Below, piece by piece: positions 12,621 to 25,510 of a stretch of DNA of 64,000 nucleotides. The stretch's first letter is position 1; each line of letters begins with the position of its first letter. The notes under the pieces are model-generated. The model ran no database searches. It was not told where the DNA came from and saw only the letters and a list, made by a program, of their open reading frames with translations. Position numbers and translations under genes: made by a program. Source of the stretch: Hydractinia symbiolongicarpus (taxonomy: Eukaryota; Cnidaria; Hydrozoa; Anthoathecata; Hydractiniidae); contig NC_079877.1 in NCBI RefSeq assembly GCF_029227915.1, positions 11,409,351-11,473,350 of the forward strand, given 5' to 3'.

Positions 12621-14838
12621 ACCACGCTCACTAAGGCCATTTTGTTTTCGGAGTGGTGGCATTGAAGTTTGGGTAATTTGACTAATCAATTGTTTGAAAA
12701 CTATCCCCTTAAAATCCCTGTATTTATTATCCCCATGTTGAATCTATTTCTTAGAAAATTATTGTTAAAGATATTTAACTAAAATAATAATATTGATAGC
12801 ATAGTGATCTGACAGTCAGAAGGAACATAAGATTTTTTTCATATTTTTTTTAATTTCTAGCGCTTTTCTGAAAGTGAGACTAAGTCAATCTTGCTTTAAT
12901 AGAAATATGAAAGAAATCGTGATGGGACTATGATTTAAGCATTTGGTATATGACAGTTACAGCTTGATCCATTTTTATTGACACTTTTTTTTATCTATGT
13001 ACAGGATCAAACAAGATGCTTCAGAAATCCAGGGAAACACTTTTACTAATTAAACGGATGTAGATTTAAAAATTATAAGTCTGAGACAAACTATTAGATC
13101 ATCTTTACGTTGTGGTGACAGATCATATGGTATACACTTACAGGTGGTACAACATAATATCGCTTATGGAAAAGTAGCTATTTTGAATGTAGCATATCTA
13201 TTCAATTAATACTGAATCCAAAGATATGAATTACATGATATTTTAAGACCAGTTCTTATAATATATGCAAGTTATAAGCGTTAAAAAATAATGTTGCGAC
13301 CATGAATCACAAAGAAAATATATGCAACGAGACTCTTGCATTGATACGATGTTTTCTGGCACATATTGGATGTTTTTAAAGACCACAAAAATAATTTTCA
13401 TTACGTAGAAATTGATACAGCTTTTACCTATAAAACTGTTCTGGAGTTTAACAGCAGCCTGTGGAAATGTTTCAAAATACCAGACGATTTAGAGTACATT
13501 GATGTCACAAGAAAGAAACAAAATAAACACTGCCGAGAAATAATTGATATTGATATACACCATCTTTCTAATTTACGTCGGCACTTCGCAAATGCTCATT
13601 TATTAACAAAAATTCTAAAAGTATGTCTGTGAATTTTTGCGAAGTTCGATGTTAATTCAACTTTTGTATGTAACCTGAAGCTCTTAGTCACATTCTTCAC
13701 TGAAATATCTGTTTTTTATGTACGCAAGAGTGTCAACGCAAAACGAAGATATAAGTTGGCCACAGAAAATACGTTTAATTCAACATATTTCATAAGGCAA
13801 AAGTTGTGGATGTGAAATTTCCGAAGTAAAAAAAGAAAGAAATATAGACTAGCTGAATTCCTGTAGAAGAATCCATTGAATCTCTCATTAAATTGATGTA
13901 AGGGATACCTAACAATAACATACAACACAGTAATTTGAATTTTCAAAACTCACATTTCAACCTTGACACCGGGCTCTTTGTCTCTTTTATAACGGGATGA
14001 CAAAAAGAGAAAATATTAAAAAAATTCTAACATTTTTCGTTAAGTCATACAAAATAAGCTTTTCAGTCTATTGCATACGGCAAACCTTTCAAAGTTATAC
14101 TCAAAATATAAGAAATAATAGTTGAAAACACATAAAAGAGAAATATAAAAATTTGAATCGTTTGGTAATTGTATATCTACCGTAATAATGCAAAATATTA
14201 AAAGAACAGTTTGCCTTACAGGCCCAAGGTTATAATCAACAAAGAAGACAACAATGCGGCATTTTCCTATTTAAGAATCAAATATATTTCAAACGATCGT
14301 AACGTCACAAACGTAAGCCTTGATTTAAGTTTAGGTTTAGGTTTTTTATAACAACATCAACACTAAATCACACAGTCTGTAGTGTTAAAAACAGTAACAA
14401 CAGAAAAATTACTTTCTACAGTTTACGTAAATTCTTCTCTGGATAAACACGCTGTTTTTATAACAATAGTGTGTTTTAGTTTCAGCCTCGATGTTCTGAA
14501 CTTCTTTGATAAATGCTATCCTCATTATTCTCAATATGTTCTTAACATGACTAAAGCCTGAAAATATATAATGCCTTAATAAAATAAAATAAATAAATCT
14601 ACTACATGTAACGGCCCATTGCTTGGACACAAAAGAGTTCAGCTCGTTTGATATACAATAAAAAAGGAAACTTTTAATCAATTTTGTGCGTCATACAAAT
14701 GTTCATATTTAAAACAAACTATCAAGCTTGACATATTCTTAAGATATTCCAAACTTCTCACCGACTTTTTCAGAGTATATTCTTACAAAATAAGTGCTTA
14801 AAGAAAATCATTTTCCGGCTTAAGACACAACAACAGAC
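12620..14838. other. Gene-free spacer
   Basis: No exon is supported. The frame at 13366-13632 (plus, 88 codons, no ATG start) has ordinary amino acid composition but no recognisable domain and no flanking splice sites that extend it. The rest is AT-rich non-coding sequence. Confidence 0.4.
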
Positions 14839-15962
14839 TTAAAGGAGAGGCGAAGAGCCGCGGCACGGCTGTTAATTGAAAATTCATGATGCCTGAAATA
14901 ATTTTAAATACCAGATCCGCTGGTCTGGAATATCCAGTAAAATCTTGACAATTGTTTGCTTTTTGTAATATTTAGTTAGCATCAAATCAAGTAAAAAATG
15001 GTTTGCTGGAAGATTTGCTGTTTTTTATATAAAGGGGGTAATAAATTAAAGCTGCTTTTTTAAAAAAAGTGAGTTTGTAGCTTAAAACTGTGCAGCACAA
15101 CAACACGTTATTATACTCACATTATACCCAGAAAATCTCTTCACAAAATTTATTACAAAATACCAGTTTTTTACTTTTATCCTTGAATGCTGAATCATTT
15201 ATTTTATGGTTCAGTTTTTTTACACTGGTGGTTACTCAGAAACAATATTAGATCTTTCTCTACAGTGATGGCCACGCTTCGATGATCACACAGTTTTATT
15301 AAAAATTACACAAGTTAAAGATCAAAATAGCAAATATGCTATTAGTTGAATAGCACGACAAAAATATTTTTATTTTTGTCACTGAACTTAGTAAACTAAT
15401 TCACGAGTAAAGATAAAGAAAATAAAGACTTGTAAACAAAGCTGAAACCGCCATATTGCTCGTTCGATTTGTTGTTGAAAGTTTCTGGTCTGTGTATTTA
15501 TCAAATTTGGCGCCATCTCATCACAACAAACTTCATCGTTCGAAGTTGAATATATGTTGTGAAAAAGCGAACCAAATTACGAAAAGAATATTATTAATGG
15601 TTGTGAAAGATGTTTATAAAGTTCCAAGAAGTATTAACGAAGGTTATAAAATGCTGGCACTACGATTGTATGTAAAATAGTATTAATTATCTTGAGTTGA
15701 GGTCTTATTTTTAATGTTATTTTTATTGGTGAGTGCATCTGAAACTTGCTTCTTTTTTACCCACACAACCATAAAACCTTTGTAAAAATGTTGGTAGGAA
15801 GGAATATGAATATTCATTTATGAAACATAGTTATTTGTGTGTCGTTAGAGTAGTTATTTTATTAGATTTTGGATTTAGACATTCGTTAATTCTTGCTACC
15901 TCATTTAAAATTTATTTTGTGGCTGCCACAACAAAGTTTTTTATTCTCCTCTCTCCATTTAA
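14839..15962 (+). mobile_element. TTAA-flanked non-autonomous DNA element, copy A
   Basis: About 1.12 kb bounded by TTAA at both ends. The left terminus is AGGAGAGGCGAA. The right terminus is a degraded inverse (TTCTCCTCTCTCCATTTAA), preceded by TGTGGCTGCCACA. It matches copy B at 38079-39206 end to end in inverted orientation, with the central part near-identical. TTAA ends suggest piggyBac-type mobilisation, but no transposase is present. A frame at 15456-15680 is shared with copy B (peptide KANQITKRILLMVVKDVYKV). Most of the differences between the copies in that frame change the amino acid, so I do not call it a gene. Confidence 0.7.
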
Positions 15963-17165
15963 GGAAAGATTTAACTCTGAAAGAAACGGCTGAAAAATTG
16001 TTCTACACCCAAATTCATTTCTCTATCAGTTAATTTAGACAACGCACCTGCTTTACTTTTGCTTTCTGAGTAGGTCGCAAGCTAGCTAGGCTGAATAAAA
16101 GTACAATCAGTTTTGTACTTCGATTACTAAGTTTTACTTCATCTCAAATAGAACGAATTGAAAATGTATAGCTGCTTCAATTATCTGATGCATTTCCAGT
16201 CAATTCTTTTTGTGATGTTATATCATCGTGCGTTTCTCTTCGTTTTAAAAAATATTTTGACAACAACATTATTAACTTCGTTCGACAACAACAGTTTGTT
16301 TTTTCCATTTTAGATTCGAATTATAGTCAGATTGAAATGAGATACAACCTCGGTCCCAGAACACAAAAATGTAAAATTAGAAAAACATAAGCTTTAAGCT
16401 AACCTCATGATGAGTAAACATTGGTTTAATATCGGGAAAATAGGTTGGTGAAATAAGAACACGTGTTTACAATATATTTCGATGTCTTTACGACATTATA
16501 ATTGGCATGCTTTGTTTGAAGTGACTTTTTTTAGGATTAACTTGAAAAACAGACAACCTTCCTTCGCTTCGGTTTTCTTTTTTCAGTTGATAAACAACTT
16601 GTTTCCATGAGATATGGCGCGTACATGGTAAACCGGGGGTAAAATTAAATTATTTCAACCGTAACGACTGAGAACGGCGCTGTAAAATACAAATTGACCC
16701 CTGTTTCCTCAATTGGCGGCTTACTTATTTTTTTAGTAAATTTTAGCGCACGGCCATGTCATAAGAAAGTGACGCGTGACTTGAATATCGTGGACTTACA
16801 ATTTTACACACGCAAGGGAATTAATGTATAAGATTATTTTTTATTATTTTGATAGATTCTTACTAGTTAAGTCAAAAAATGTTTTTTGTGTGACTCATTC
16901 TCCCAAATTGATCCCGCCAAACCCAGCATTAAGTAATCCTTTTCTAGATCAAATATTTTACTTTAAGGTGTGTTGTATTTATCATTTTGTTTCTACAGAC
17001 AAAGGTCTGCTATTGACTATTGCTCCAACTGCTGTTAGTGTATGTAGGTGTATGCGTTGGTTTTCGACCAAGATCGAATTAGGTTCATTGTCATTATTCA
17101 GGACTAACCGGTTTAAGTCACAACTAACTGTGTTACCCGGCGTTGAACACCTGTTGGTGCAATTA
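15963..17165. other. Gene-free spacer
   Basis: AT-rich sequence between copy A and the inverted repeat array. The open frame at 16824-17180 has no recognisable domain. I see no splice-supported exon. Confidence 0.4.
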
Positions 17166-17169
17166 ATAA

Positions 17170-18700
17170 GTACCTGTTAACTGTGCTACACATTCAAATG
17201 GAGCGTTTTAGTGCAGGTATACAATATGTCGTAAGTCGAGTAAAGTGCACAAAACATTATTATGTTTCCAGTGTAATATATCTTTCAAAAAATAACCTTC
17301 TCACAACTTTACTTGAAATAAAAACACAGTTTGCAACCCGTTGTTATCCCATCATAGCAAAAACAGTTGCTCAAGTTTTTTTTATTTTTTAGAAAATGCT
17401 ACTGGTAACAGTTCATAAATAGCTGTTAATCCGGCCTGAGCGGTTAGTACAGGTAAACAATGTCGCACATCCATATAGGTGTGATACCCTGTTCCAAAAG
17501 AAATTTTATCTCAACCTCGGGTAAATAGAAACAAAGGAAACAGCCCGTCGTTAACACTGGGTGGAGCGCTAACCACAGGTCACATTGTGACACACTTTTC
17601 CAAAAAGCTATATCCTAACTGCGGTGTAAATAAAAACACAGTGTGCTGATAAAAACAAACACTCGGCAATTTCATTTTGTGAATGTTAATTAAGGCGTGA
17701 GTATACAAAAATAAATAAAGTTTACAACCAGTTTTTGCCTTGTTACAGCAAAAACAATTATGCAACATTGTTTTATTTAGCATGAAAGTTCAAATTTTAA
17801 TCTTGACACCGAGATTGTACTAAGTACAGGTAAGCAATGTTACACATTTTTTTGGGCGTAATAATCTTGTCCAAAAAAACTTTGACTTGATCAACAACAA
17901 CTTTGATTTAAATAAAAACACAGGAACAATCTGTCGTAAACACTAGACAAGACGCTGGGTACAGGTAAACGGTGTCACAATGCGTATAGGCATAGTAATA
18001 CCCGTTTAAAACAAACTTTATTGCAACTTCGGTTATAGCCCGTGATTACACCGCCAACCTAAAACAGTTACTCGATAATTTTATAGTGCAGAACAGGAGT
18101 GCAAAATTCATTGTCAGTTTGTTATATTACAATAAAAGGTGTAGCTAGCTACCTGACACTGCATTATTATAAGGAAGATAATTTGAAAGTTTTGTTGCAG
18201 CCACTGTATTAGGTCCTTTCACTTTATCGCCAGAGATAGGTAGCCACCTAACAATAGCCACAACCCCAGGTTCAACAGAGTGAAAATTAGACTTGTGAAG
18301 ATAACACAAAATAAATAATATTGGCTAAAGTAAAAAACTGTAATATTAAACTGAAAAACATCCTAAAATGAATAGAAGTATATAAGGCTGGCTAGCTGGC
18401 TTTAGAATGATCCCTCAAAATGTAAGTTTGGATTAAAATCTGAAAACTGGTGGTTTAAGATTTGTATGGCTAAAAAAACGTGGCAATATACTACCTTAAC
18501 GTGAGAAAACATGCAGAAAACAAGTATAACCTAACACTGAATACAACCACTTTCACAATCAAACGTTTCTTCGTCCGCATGTCAAGGCCGCAGAAATATG
18601 TGATTGGTTTTTAAAAGAGTAGGACGTCAGGATTGGTTACTACACCCAGGCGATCAAAACAAAGTCAGTAAAAATATATCGCCTTTGATATTTCGCGCAG
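17170..18700 (-). repeat. Dispersed repeat block (inverted arm), mirror of 4.44-5.91 kb
   Basis: Read on the minus strand, this block starts with TTTTTACTGACTTTGTTTTG (near 18660-18680) and the CCAATC-rich segment ending GACGAAGAAAC (near 18570), then the degenerate tandem array (18100 back to 17170). The array carries TAACGACGGGCTGTTTCC and TTTACGACATA-like segments in the same order as 5040-5900. Identity by eye is moderate, so this is an old pair. With its partner it places the iGluR gene between inverted arms about 11 kb apart. Confidence 0.6.
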
Positions 18701-19560
18701 AAATAAAAAATTTGTGTGGCCGTAACTCGGCGATTTTCTTGTGGACAGACAGGAAAATATGGCTTTTATCAATAATCTAACTATTAACTTTTCGTAGTGA
18801 AATCATCGCATGCGATGACTCACGCCTTTTTATCAGTTTGTGAGTTTTTTATCAGTTAGGCTCATTTTCGAAAGTTAAACTAAACTAGTTTTAGGATCCA
18901 CGAGTTTATAACGGTGGAACTGATCGTCATCTCCTGTGTGGGCAACTAGGGGTCACTTAGGGCAAAAATGAGAAAGAAAAGAAAAAGTTTTCATACATTA
19001 TTTCGATTTTTGTGCCGCACATTAACTGAAAAACATTTGTGCGAAACGAAGGACTTGGTGAAAAAAACTAATTGCTTAATCCTCAGTATATAAACTTGAA
19101 ACCCAATTTATTAGATTATATTTACTTAACAAACATTTTAACCATATTAGAATTAAGCCCTGTGTGATTTATTAAAACAGACTTCTACTGTCGTGGCTAG
19201 ATTATTTTTTTCAGCCTTGCCCTTTTAGACATTAAACTATTCGCGTAAAATTCTTAAATATGGTAACAGAAAGATATTCTAATAATTTAATTTACTTTTA
19301 AATACACTATGAGTTATTCATTAAATTATTCCTTATCTGTTGAGTTTGTAACGCCAAAGCTTTATTCATTTTCATTTGATTTATCAAAACTTACACTATA
19401 CAGCTTGATAATTCTGTTGCTAAATTTAAAGGCACGTTTAATTTTCCAACTATTAACTATTCCGTAAAGTTTTCCATGTTAGTAAACTTGATGTTTAGTG
19501 TCCAAACGGGTCTCTCAAAGTATGCTTCATTTGTACAGAAAGCCGTTCGTCTTGTAGTAT
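18700..19560. other. Gene-free spacer
   Basis: I see no exon, RNA gene or distinct repeat between the inverted arm and the 129-bp satellite. Confidence 0.4.
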
Positions 19561-20650
19561 TTGTCTTGTATTTGACTTCTTCGCAAAAATTAGGCAAACA
19601 ATTGTCAAAAAAATATTTTCCAAAAATTTAGCAAACGAAACAAGAAAAGGATGCTAAACATGATGGTGACATTACAGTTTTGTGACAAAAATTGCCACAT
19701 TAACAAAAAAAAAGGATTCTAAACATGAAGATGACAATAATTAATTCATTTTACGAACTTGTCTCAAATTAAAACTGCCATGTTTTGACAAAATTTAATA
19801 TAATAAAGATAAAAAAAGACAAAATTAGTAAAGATATTTTTTCACAGTCAGTTTTATTGAATTTCCGCGCCCGAAGGCATAGGAAATTCTTTAAAACCGT
19901 CGTTTTTTTCTTTCGGAGCATTTTTTGAGAAAAAATCGACCCTGGGATTTCACGTTGCTCCGTCACAGATGTAAACTTCGTACCTAAGCTCCTTAACTAC
20001 TGGGAAGTCTCGTATTGACGTTTCAGGCTAAAATTGGTATTTGTTTTCGACAAAATTTGACACAGTTAACAAAAAAAGTATGCTGAACATAATGGTGACA
20101 TAATAATTTTGATTTTTGTCACCTAAATGTCATTTTAGGCCAAAATTGGTCCAAAAATTAGAACTACTTTATTTTCAACAAAATTTGGCACAGTTAACAA
20201 ATAAAGTATGCTGAACATGATGGTGACATCAAAATTTTGGTTTTTTGCCACCTTAAATGTCATTTTAGGCCAAAATTGGTCCAAAAATTAAAACTACTTC
20301 ATTTTCAACAAAAATTGGCAAAGTTAACAAAAAAAGTATGCTGAACATAATGGTGACATCAAAATTTTGATTTTTGTCACCTAAATGCCATTTTATGCCA
20401 AAATTGGTCCAAAAATTAAAACCATTTCATTTTCGGCTAAATCTGGCACAGTTAACAAATAAAGTATGCTGAAAATGATTATGGTACAAAAGTTTGATTT
20501 TTTGTCACCTAAATGTCATTTCAGGCCAAAATATATCCAAAAATTAAAACTGCTTTATTTTCGACAAAAATCGACACAGTTAATAAAAAAGTATGCTGAA
20601 AATGATGGTCACATCAAAATTTTGATTTTTTGTCAACTAATGCCGTTTAA
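19560..20650 (+). repeat. Tandem satellite, unit about 129 bp
   Basis: The anchor TATGCTGA recurs near 20079, 20209, 20339, 20468 and 20594, a spacing of 126-130 bp. More degenerate related copies extend back to about 19560. Each unit includes CACAGTTAACAAA, TATGCTGAACAT, the near-palindrome GGTGACATCAAAATTTTG with its partner TTTTTGTCACC, and AGGCCAAAATTGGTCC. The open frame at 20466-20774 lies inside the array and is not a gene. Confidence 0.75.
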
Positions 20651-21770
20651 GACCATAAACGTTTCAATCGCAAGACTTTCAACCATGAATAATAGGCTGT
20701 ATTTTTTGTTAGCAATTTCAAAATGTGAGTTTAATGACACGTTTCGTTTTGTTTGCGTTTGTTGTAAGATATAATGCCACTGGTGTGCTTTATCTTCAGA
20801 GGTTCATGCACCAAACCTCTTTGAATGTTTGGCACAATAACACAACGAATTAGCAGGTTTTCATCAAATATTTTGGTAGCGCGCGGAAATTCTTAGAGCC
20901 CCCAGGGCTTCTTGTAATTTCTTTAGCTACACCATTTTATTAATTCTCTCATAATTCAGCTCCTATAAAATTCGTAATTTGTAATTCTCTAAGTCGCGTT
21001 GGCTGGTTGTTCGAATACAAATTTAAAAACATTGTTCCAAACCAGCTTTTCGATTTTTCATGACAAGTCTATTCCAGGAAAGGCGTTAAATTTTAACTCG
21101 GTTTTGCAACCTTGTCCCAGTGGATTTTGCCCTTCTTACATCTAGGTCAGCGGCCAGTGAGTTCTGTAATGCGATTGGTTTACATCCAACATAGATAATT
21201 CATTAACGCGTCATAATGTATGCAATGATTTACTATAAAGATGGTAATTTTGTTGCAAAAAAACATGGAAAGAAAATAGGGTTCCTAACTATAAAGAGGT
21301 GCAAAAGTATCGACTAAGAAACGGTTAAGACAGATTTCTATTATCGACCTTTTGTTAATTAGCTGGATGAGAAAAGCTAACTATGTTGCTAACATCTACA
21401 CAGGCAGTCTTGATAAGTAATTACCTAATAAAAATAACTTTTTTTTTCTACAAAAAACAAGTGCTCTTCTTAAAGTGTAGTTTAGTCAGACCAGCTAAAT
21501 GCATCTTCTAGTTTTAAACAACTGATGTGACTGCTTAACTTTTTGTTGGTCTGTCATGTATTGCTAGCTAGCTGACACATCACTCTTGTGCAAGATTTGA
21601 CCACACCAGTCAAATTTAAGCTAGCTAGACAAATGTCACGTTTTAAAACACAAATTGTGTCTAAAAACACCACAAAAATGATTTGAGGCTAACAACGGAT
21701 AATTTATATGCATGGCGGTTATATTTTGTTATTATAGTTGATGATCTATCTACATCTTGAATTTCTTTCT
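20650..21770. other. Spacer, possible 5' flank of the 21.8-kb exon
   Basis: No exon is supported. A reversed CCAAT motif (GATTGGTTT near 21172) lies upstream of the candidate exon, but I could not find a first exon with the required phase. Several GCTAGCTAG repeats occur near 21565-21625. Confidence 0.3.
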
Positions 21771-21776
21771 TGTCTT

Positions 21777-21942
21777 TAGACTTCGCAAAAGCACGAAAAA
21801 TGTCATCTTGTGTGCCTTTTTCTTATATTTAAGCATTACTTTTCCTTATTATCTGTTACATAAAACTTTTTGGTACCTTGAAAAGAAATATGGTACTATG
21901 GAAATGGATGAAGAAGATCCTAAAGTTCAAAATATTACGTAA
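21777..21942 (+). CDS. Possible terminal exon of a small single-pass membrane protein
   Basis: A strong pyrimidine tract and acceptor (TTTCTTTCTTGTCTTTAG, ending at 21776) precedes 54 codons ending in TAA at 21940-21942. The peptide has a basic start (RKSTKN), a hydrophobic span of about 21 residues (ILCAFFLYLSITFPYYLL), then an acidic tail (EMDEEDPKVQ). This layout is typical of small integral membrane proteins of mitochondria or the endoplasmic reticulum. The reading frame needs two bases and an ATG from an upstream exon that I could not locate. I do not recognise the family. Confidence 0.35.
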
Positions 21943-21949
21943 CAAGGTG

Positions 21950-24460
21950 TAGGATGCTACTAGACTTGTTACAATGAGTTACAAAGGGTGGGAGTGATGA
22001 GACATTTTAGTGATAAAAAGCAGATTAATCTCTCTCTTGGATCAGACATGTTATTGCTAAGGCCTTTCTTGATTGCATGTTTCCTAGGTGGTTGTTCCTA
22101 GCACCTAGCTTGTTTTCTTTTACCAACACAGTTCGGCAAATGTGAACAAGACCTTGTCTATTCTGATGATGAATCTATTATACTAAAGCATATTATATCG
22201 CTGTTCAAACCCAGCATATATTCCTTCTGAAAACATTTTCACTATAGTTCAACTAGGAAAGATGCTGGCTGACGGAAGGAAAGAGAAGGGATCGTAGCGT
22301 AAAGGACTGAAGTTTGCTAAGTAATATGCTATTTTTGACCAATTTTAAGCCTACTATTATTAACTGGTTTGCTCATATCAAATAATTCATAAGCCAAAAT
22401 ATATAAGGTATTGAAAACATATTTTATACTTGCTAGCTTTGGTTTTGTTTCCTTAATGAATATATAACTATATAGATTCCACAATCTAAGACTTACACTT
22501 TTCCCAAAGAGGTACTAGACTTGTAAATTATAAAAGCTAGCCTTTGTACTTAGTGTGGATTCACTTTAGAATTTGGCTAAAAATCATTTTTGGGTTGACA
22601 ATTGTCATTTGGCAAAGTAAGGGTATGAATTGTCAAATGACAATTCCTTACCTCATTGCTATTTTTTCATATTGTGCATGATTAATCACTCATCACCTGC
22701 AGTCAGCCAGTCCTGTACAATTCGGTACTATTTTTTCGTCGCAAATGGTAGTTCGGTCGTAACAGTCCTGAATTCTCGATATAAACGATTGCTTAAGTTT
22801 TAGGGACCAAAATAAAACAGCAAAAACATGCTTGCTCTTATGTCATTACCTTTAGTCCTCAAGTTTACAACATTGCTACAATACTAGTTATGCAACTAGA
22901 AATGCCAATAATCTAGCATAAATTTGCGGTTGTAAGACCAATTCAGGCTTAAGGGCCCCAAAAAATTCTTTATTATGTCATTAACCTAACAATCAATCAT
23001 AAATATTCAACAAAATTTGCAAGATTTTTTATGGTGGGAGAAAGATCTCCCGAAACGTCGGCTACTAAGCTATCCCGAAACGTCGGCTACTAAGCTATAG
23101 AGAAATCTTTTCATTAAAGAAAAACGTCAGTGATCTCCACCGTATAGATTGTTAGATAAACTGTGACTTTAGGCTAGTGAAGTTATATCTAAAGCGCGTG
23201 AAAGGAGGTTTGTATTTAAACTTATGATACATCAGCGGTACTTATTAAAAATACATAAATATTTTTTCGAGATAAACGTAATATGGAAAGATTTTCCACC
23301 ACAAGTAAAGAAGAAATTAAGAATTAACAAGATAAATCTCTGCTTTTACTTTAACTAATTTGTATTAAATTAACATGAATATATATTTTTTATTTTTTAG
23401 TTCTGTATCCGAGAACACAAAAAACTCAAAAAAATATTAATATTTCCGATATTTTTCTCGGCGCTGTGCATATAAAGCCTGTAATAAAAAAAAGGTATTA
23501 ATTATTCTGGTTTTGGTTGAATTTTTTTATTATCATCTAAAAGCTTAGAAAATAACCAGACAAACATATCAGGGCTCAAAAAATATATATGCGATTACCA
23601 TTCATTTTTTTTTACAATGACAAGGGATTCGCGCAAAGGCATTTTGTTTCATACTATAGGAACAAAAAATAAAATTGCACAGGTCATATCCCCTCCACTA
23701 ATATAATTATCAACTAACATATAGAATAATACAAAGAACCTCAAAGGTGAAACTTTTGGCTGGTGCAACTACAAGGTGCAGTGAAAAAAACAATTAAAAG
23801 TGTTAATGTGACTCACAGGTGGTAGATTTTTTAAAAAAGAAAGGTTAACTAACTGGCTGCAGCATTTTTAACAAACTATCAAAATAAAGATTTATTCGCA
23901 TTATTCATGGAGAGAAAAAGACTCTGTAAATTGTGCAGATACAAGTTTTTCAAAAGGTTTAAAAATAATATCTTTTATACGCACGTACGCAATTTTTTTT
24001 TATCTAAACAAACATGTTTGCCATTTTTCTTTTTTACAGACCAACATTTTTAATAATTTTTCTATTTTTTGCCCTTTTTCACTTAAGTATCTATAAAACC
24101 ATAACAGCATTAAAAAAGCCTTGTATTAGTCTGAATAATGTTTCAATTGAGTGTAGCAGAGAAGAAAGAGAGCCAAAACAAAGCAGAAGTTGAGGATCAT
24201 AGCAGAGAAAATGTTCAAATAAAAGAAAAAGAAAAATAATCAGTTCAATTGATTAATTTGTAAGGCTTTTAATGCTCTTTTTCTGAATTTTTTAATAATC
24301 AAAAACGCCTAATAATTCCAACTTCCGTGGTCATTCTCCATCTAAAAATAAATCGAAAAACAGTGGCTAAATTCCAAAATTGTCGAATTAGTTTAGAAGT
24401 AATTCTAACAGGGTCGAAATACTTGTCCGAACTTTGTACACTTGTAGCCAAAATTACACT
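21950..24460. other. Gene-free spacer with small repeats
   Basis: This contains a palindrome GAATTGTCA-AA-TGACAATTC (about 22627-22646) near a related GACAATTGTCATTTGGC, and the 25-bp direct repeat at 23048-23097. No coding exon is supported. Confidence 0.4.
23048..23097 (+). repeat. Perfect tandem duplication of a 25-bp unit
   Basis: Two adjacent identical 25-mers, beginning TCCCGAAACGTCGGCTACTA, occupy 23048-23072 and 23073-23097. They are preceded by GGTGGGAGAAAGATC. The source is unknown; the unit may be the end of a mobile element. Confidence 0.8.
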
Positions 24461-24464
24461 TTTT

Positions 24465-25510
24465 CTTGAATTTTTCTTGTATGTTTTTACAATTAACCTA
24501 ATTGTCTACTAAACAAAATAAATTTAGTCGCAGGACTTTTTCTGAAAAGGACAAAACTGAACAAATAAAAAATTCTATGTCGATAAGGGGTTAAAAATAT
24601 GTATATTCAGCATCAAGTAATATTTGAATATTCCAAAATAATAAAGTGGGAGGCTTCACCTGGTTTAGATCACCTAAAATGAATTTTAGATCAATTTAAT
24701 ACCTTTTGGGTGACAATTTGCGTTTGAAACATGAAAAATTTTAAAGTCGTAAAAAGAAATGCTTAAAACATTCTACAGCATTTATAAATGTTAAATTTTA
24801 TTGTTACTTTAGGTTACTAACCCTTCAAGTGAGTTTAAACTCTGAAAAATTCTGGTATATCACAAATGTTTCGAGATAGCAATAAGCCTGAGTGGAGATC
24901 CGTGTATAATTTTATGAAAAAGTTCAATTTTATTGACACTGTTCAAGCACTGAATGATGTCAGATCGGGTTAGGTAGTAGATAGTGGTACTATTATTATA
25001 GATACTGCGGATTAAACTTTTGTCAAGCTTATTTTAAAAAACAATGTTAAAATAATTTTATTGCAATCACAAGGCTCAATTTTAATGTTTGAGGTGGAAA
25101 TTGTTAGAATTGTATTCTATTAGGCCCTTCACAAAACATATTAAACATAGCCGTACACTGTTTATAAAAGATTTACGGCGAAATTATATATTCTTCTGGG
25201 TTGGAAAATTAGACGCCATAATCCATGATGCTGCTGTATCGAAATATTATAGTATTAAGGATGTCCAATGTAATATTCATATGGTGGGAGAAATTATACC
25301 AGATGGTGGTTATGCATTTGCTGCAACCAAAAAGTCAGCACTTCTGAAGGGAATAACAAAAAGTATTCGGAAATATAAATCTAATGGAATGTTGGAAAGA
25401 TTAGATAAACGGTGGTTTCATAACAACTGTGGAACTGTAAAAAAAAACTGATCACATCGAATAGGCCGATATATTTTCTTTTGGTGGATTAGCATGTTCT
25501 GAACTTTTCA
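24465..25510 (+). pseudogene. Inverted, internally deleted copy of the iGluR gene
   Basis: On the plus strand this matches the reverse complement of the receptor gene in three blocks: the intron 1 region (24470-24780, parent about 10270-9968), then a jump to exon 4 and its flanks (24783 to about 25040, parent about 8290-8040), then exon 5 (25190 to about 25500). Exons 2 and 3 are missing. Exon 4 has lost 7 nt after GAGTTTAAA. The TTTAG acceptor before exon 5 has become GTTGG. A net +1 change in the A run (about 25439-25449) brings an early TGA. The M4 segment is absent. The copy is non-functional. Confidence 0.85.

Noticed and set aside
13366-13632. 88-codon plus-strand frame
   Set aside because: No ATG start, no domain, and no splice-consistent neighbours.
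15456-15680. Conserved-looking ORF in TTAA element A (also 38308-38544 in B)
   Set aside because: Most differences between copies change amino acids, there is no ATG at the start in copy A, and no domain is seen. Treated as part of a non-coding element.
20466-20774. 102-codon ORF
   Set aside because: It lies across the 129-bp satellite units and has no independent support.
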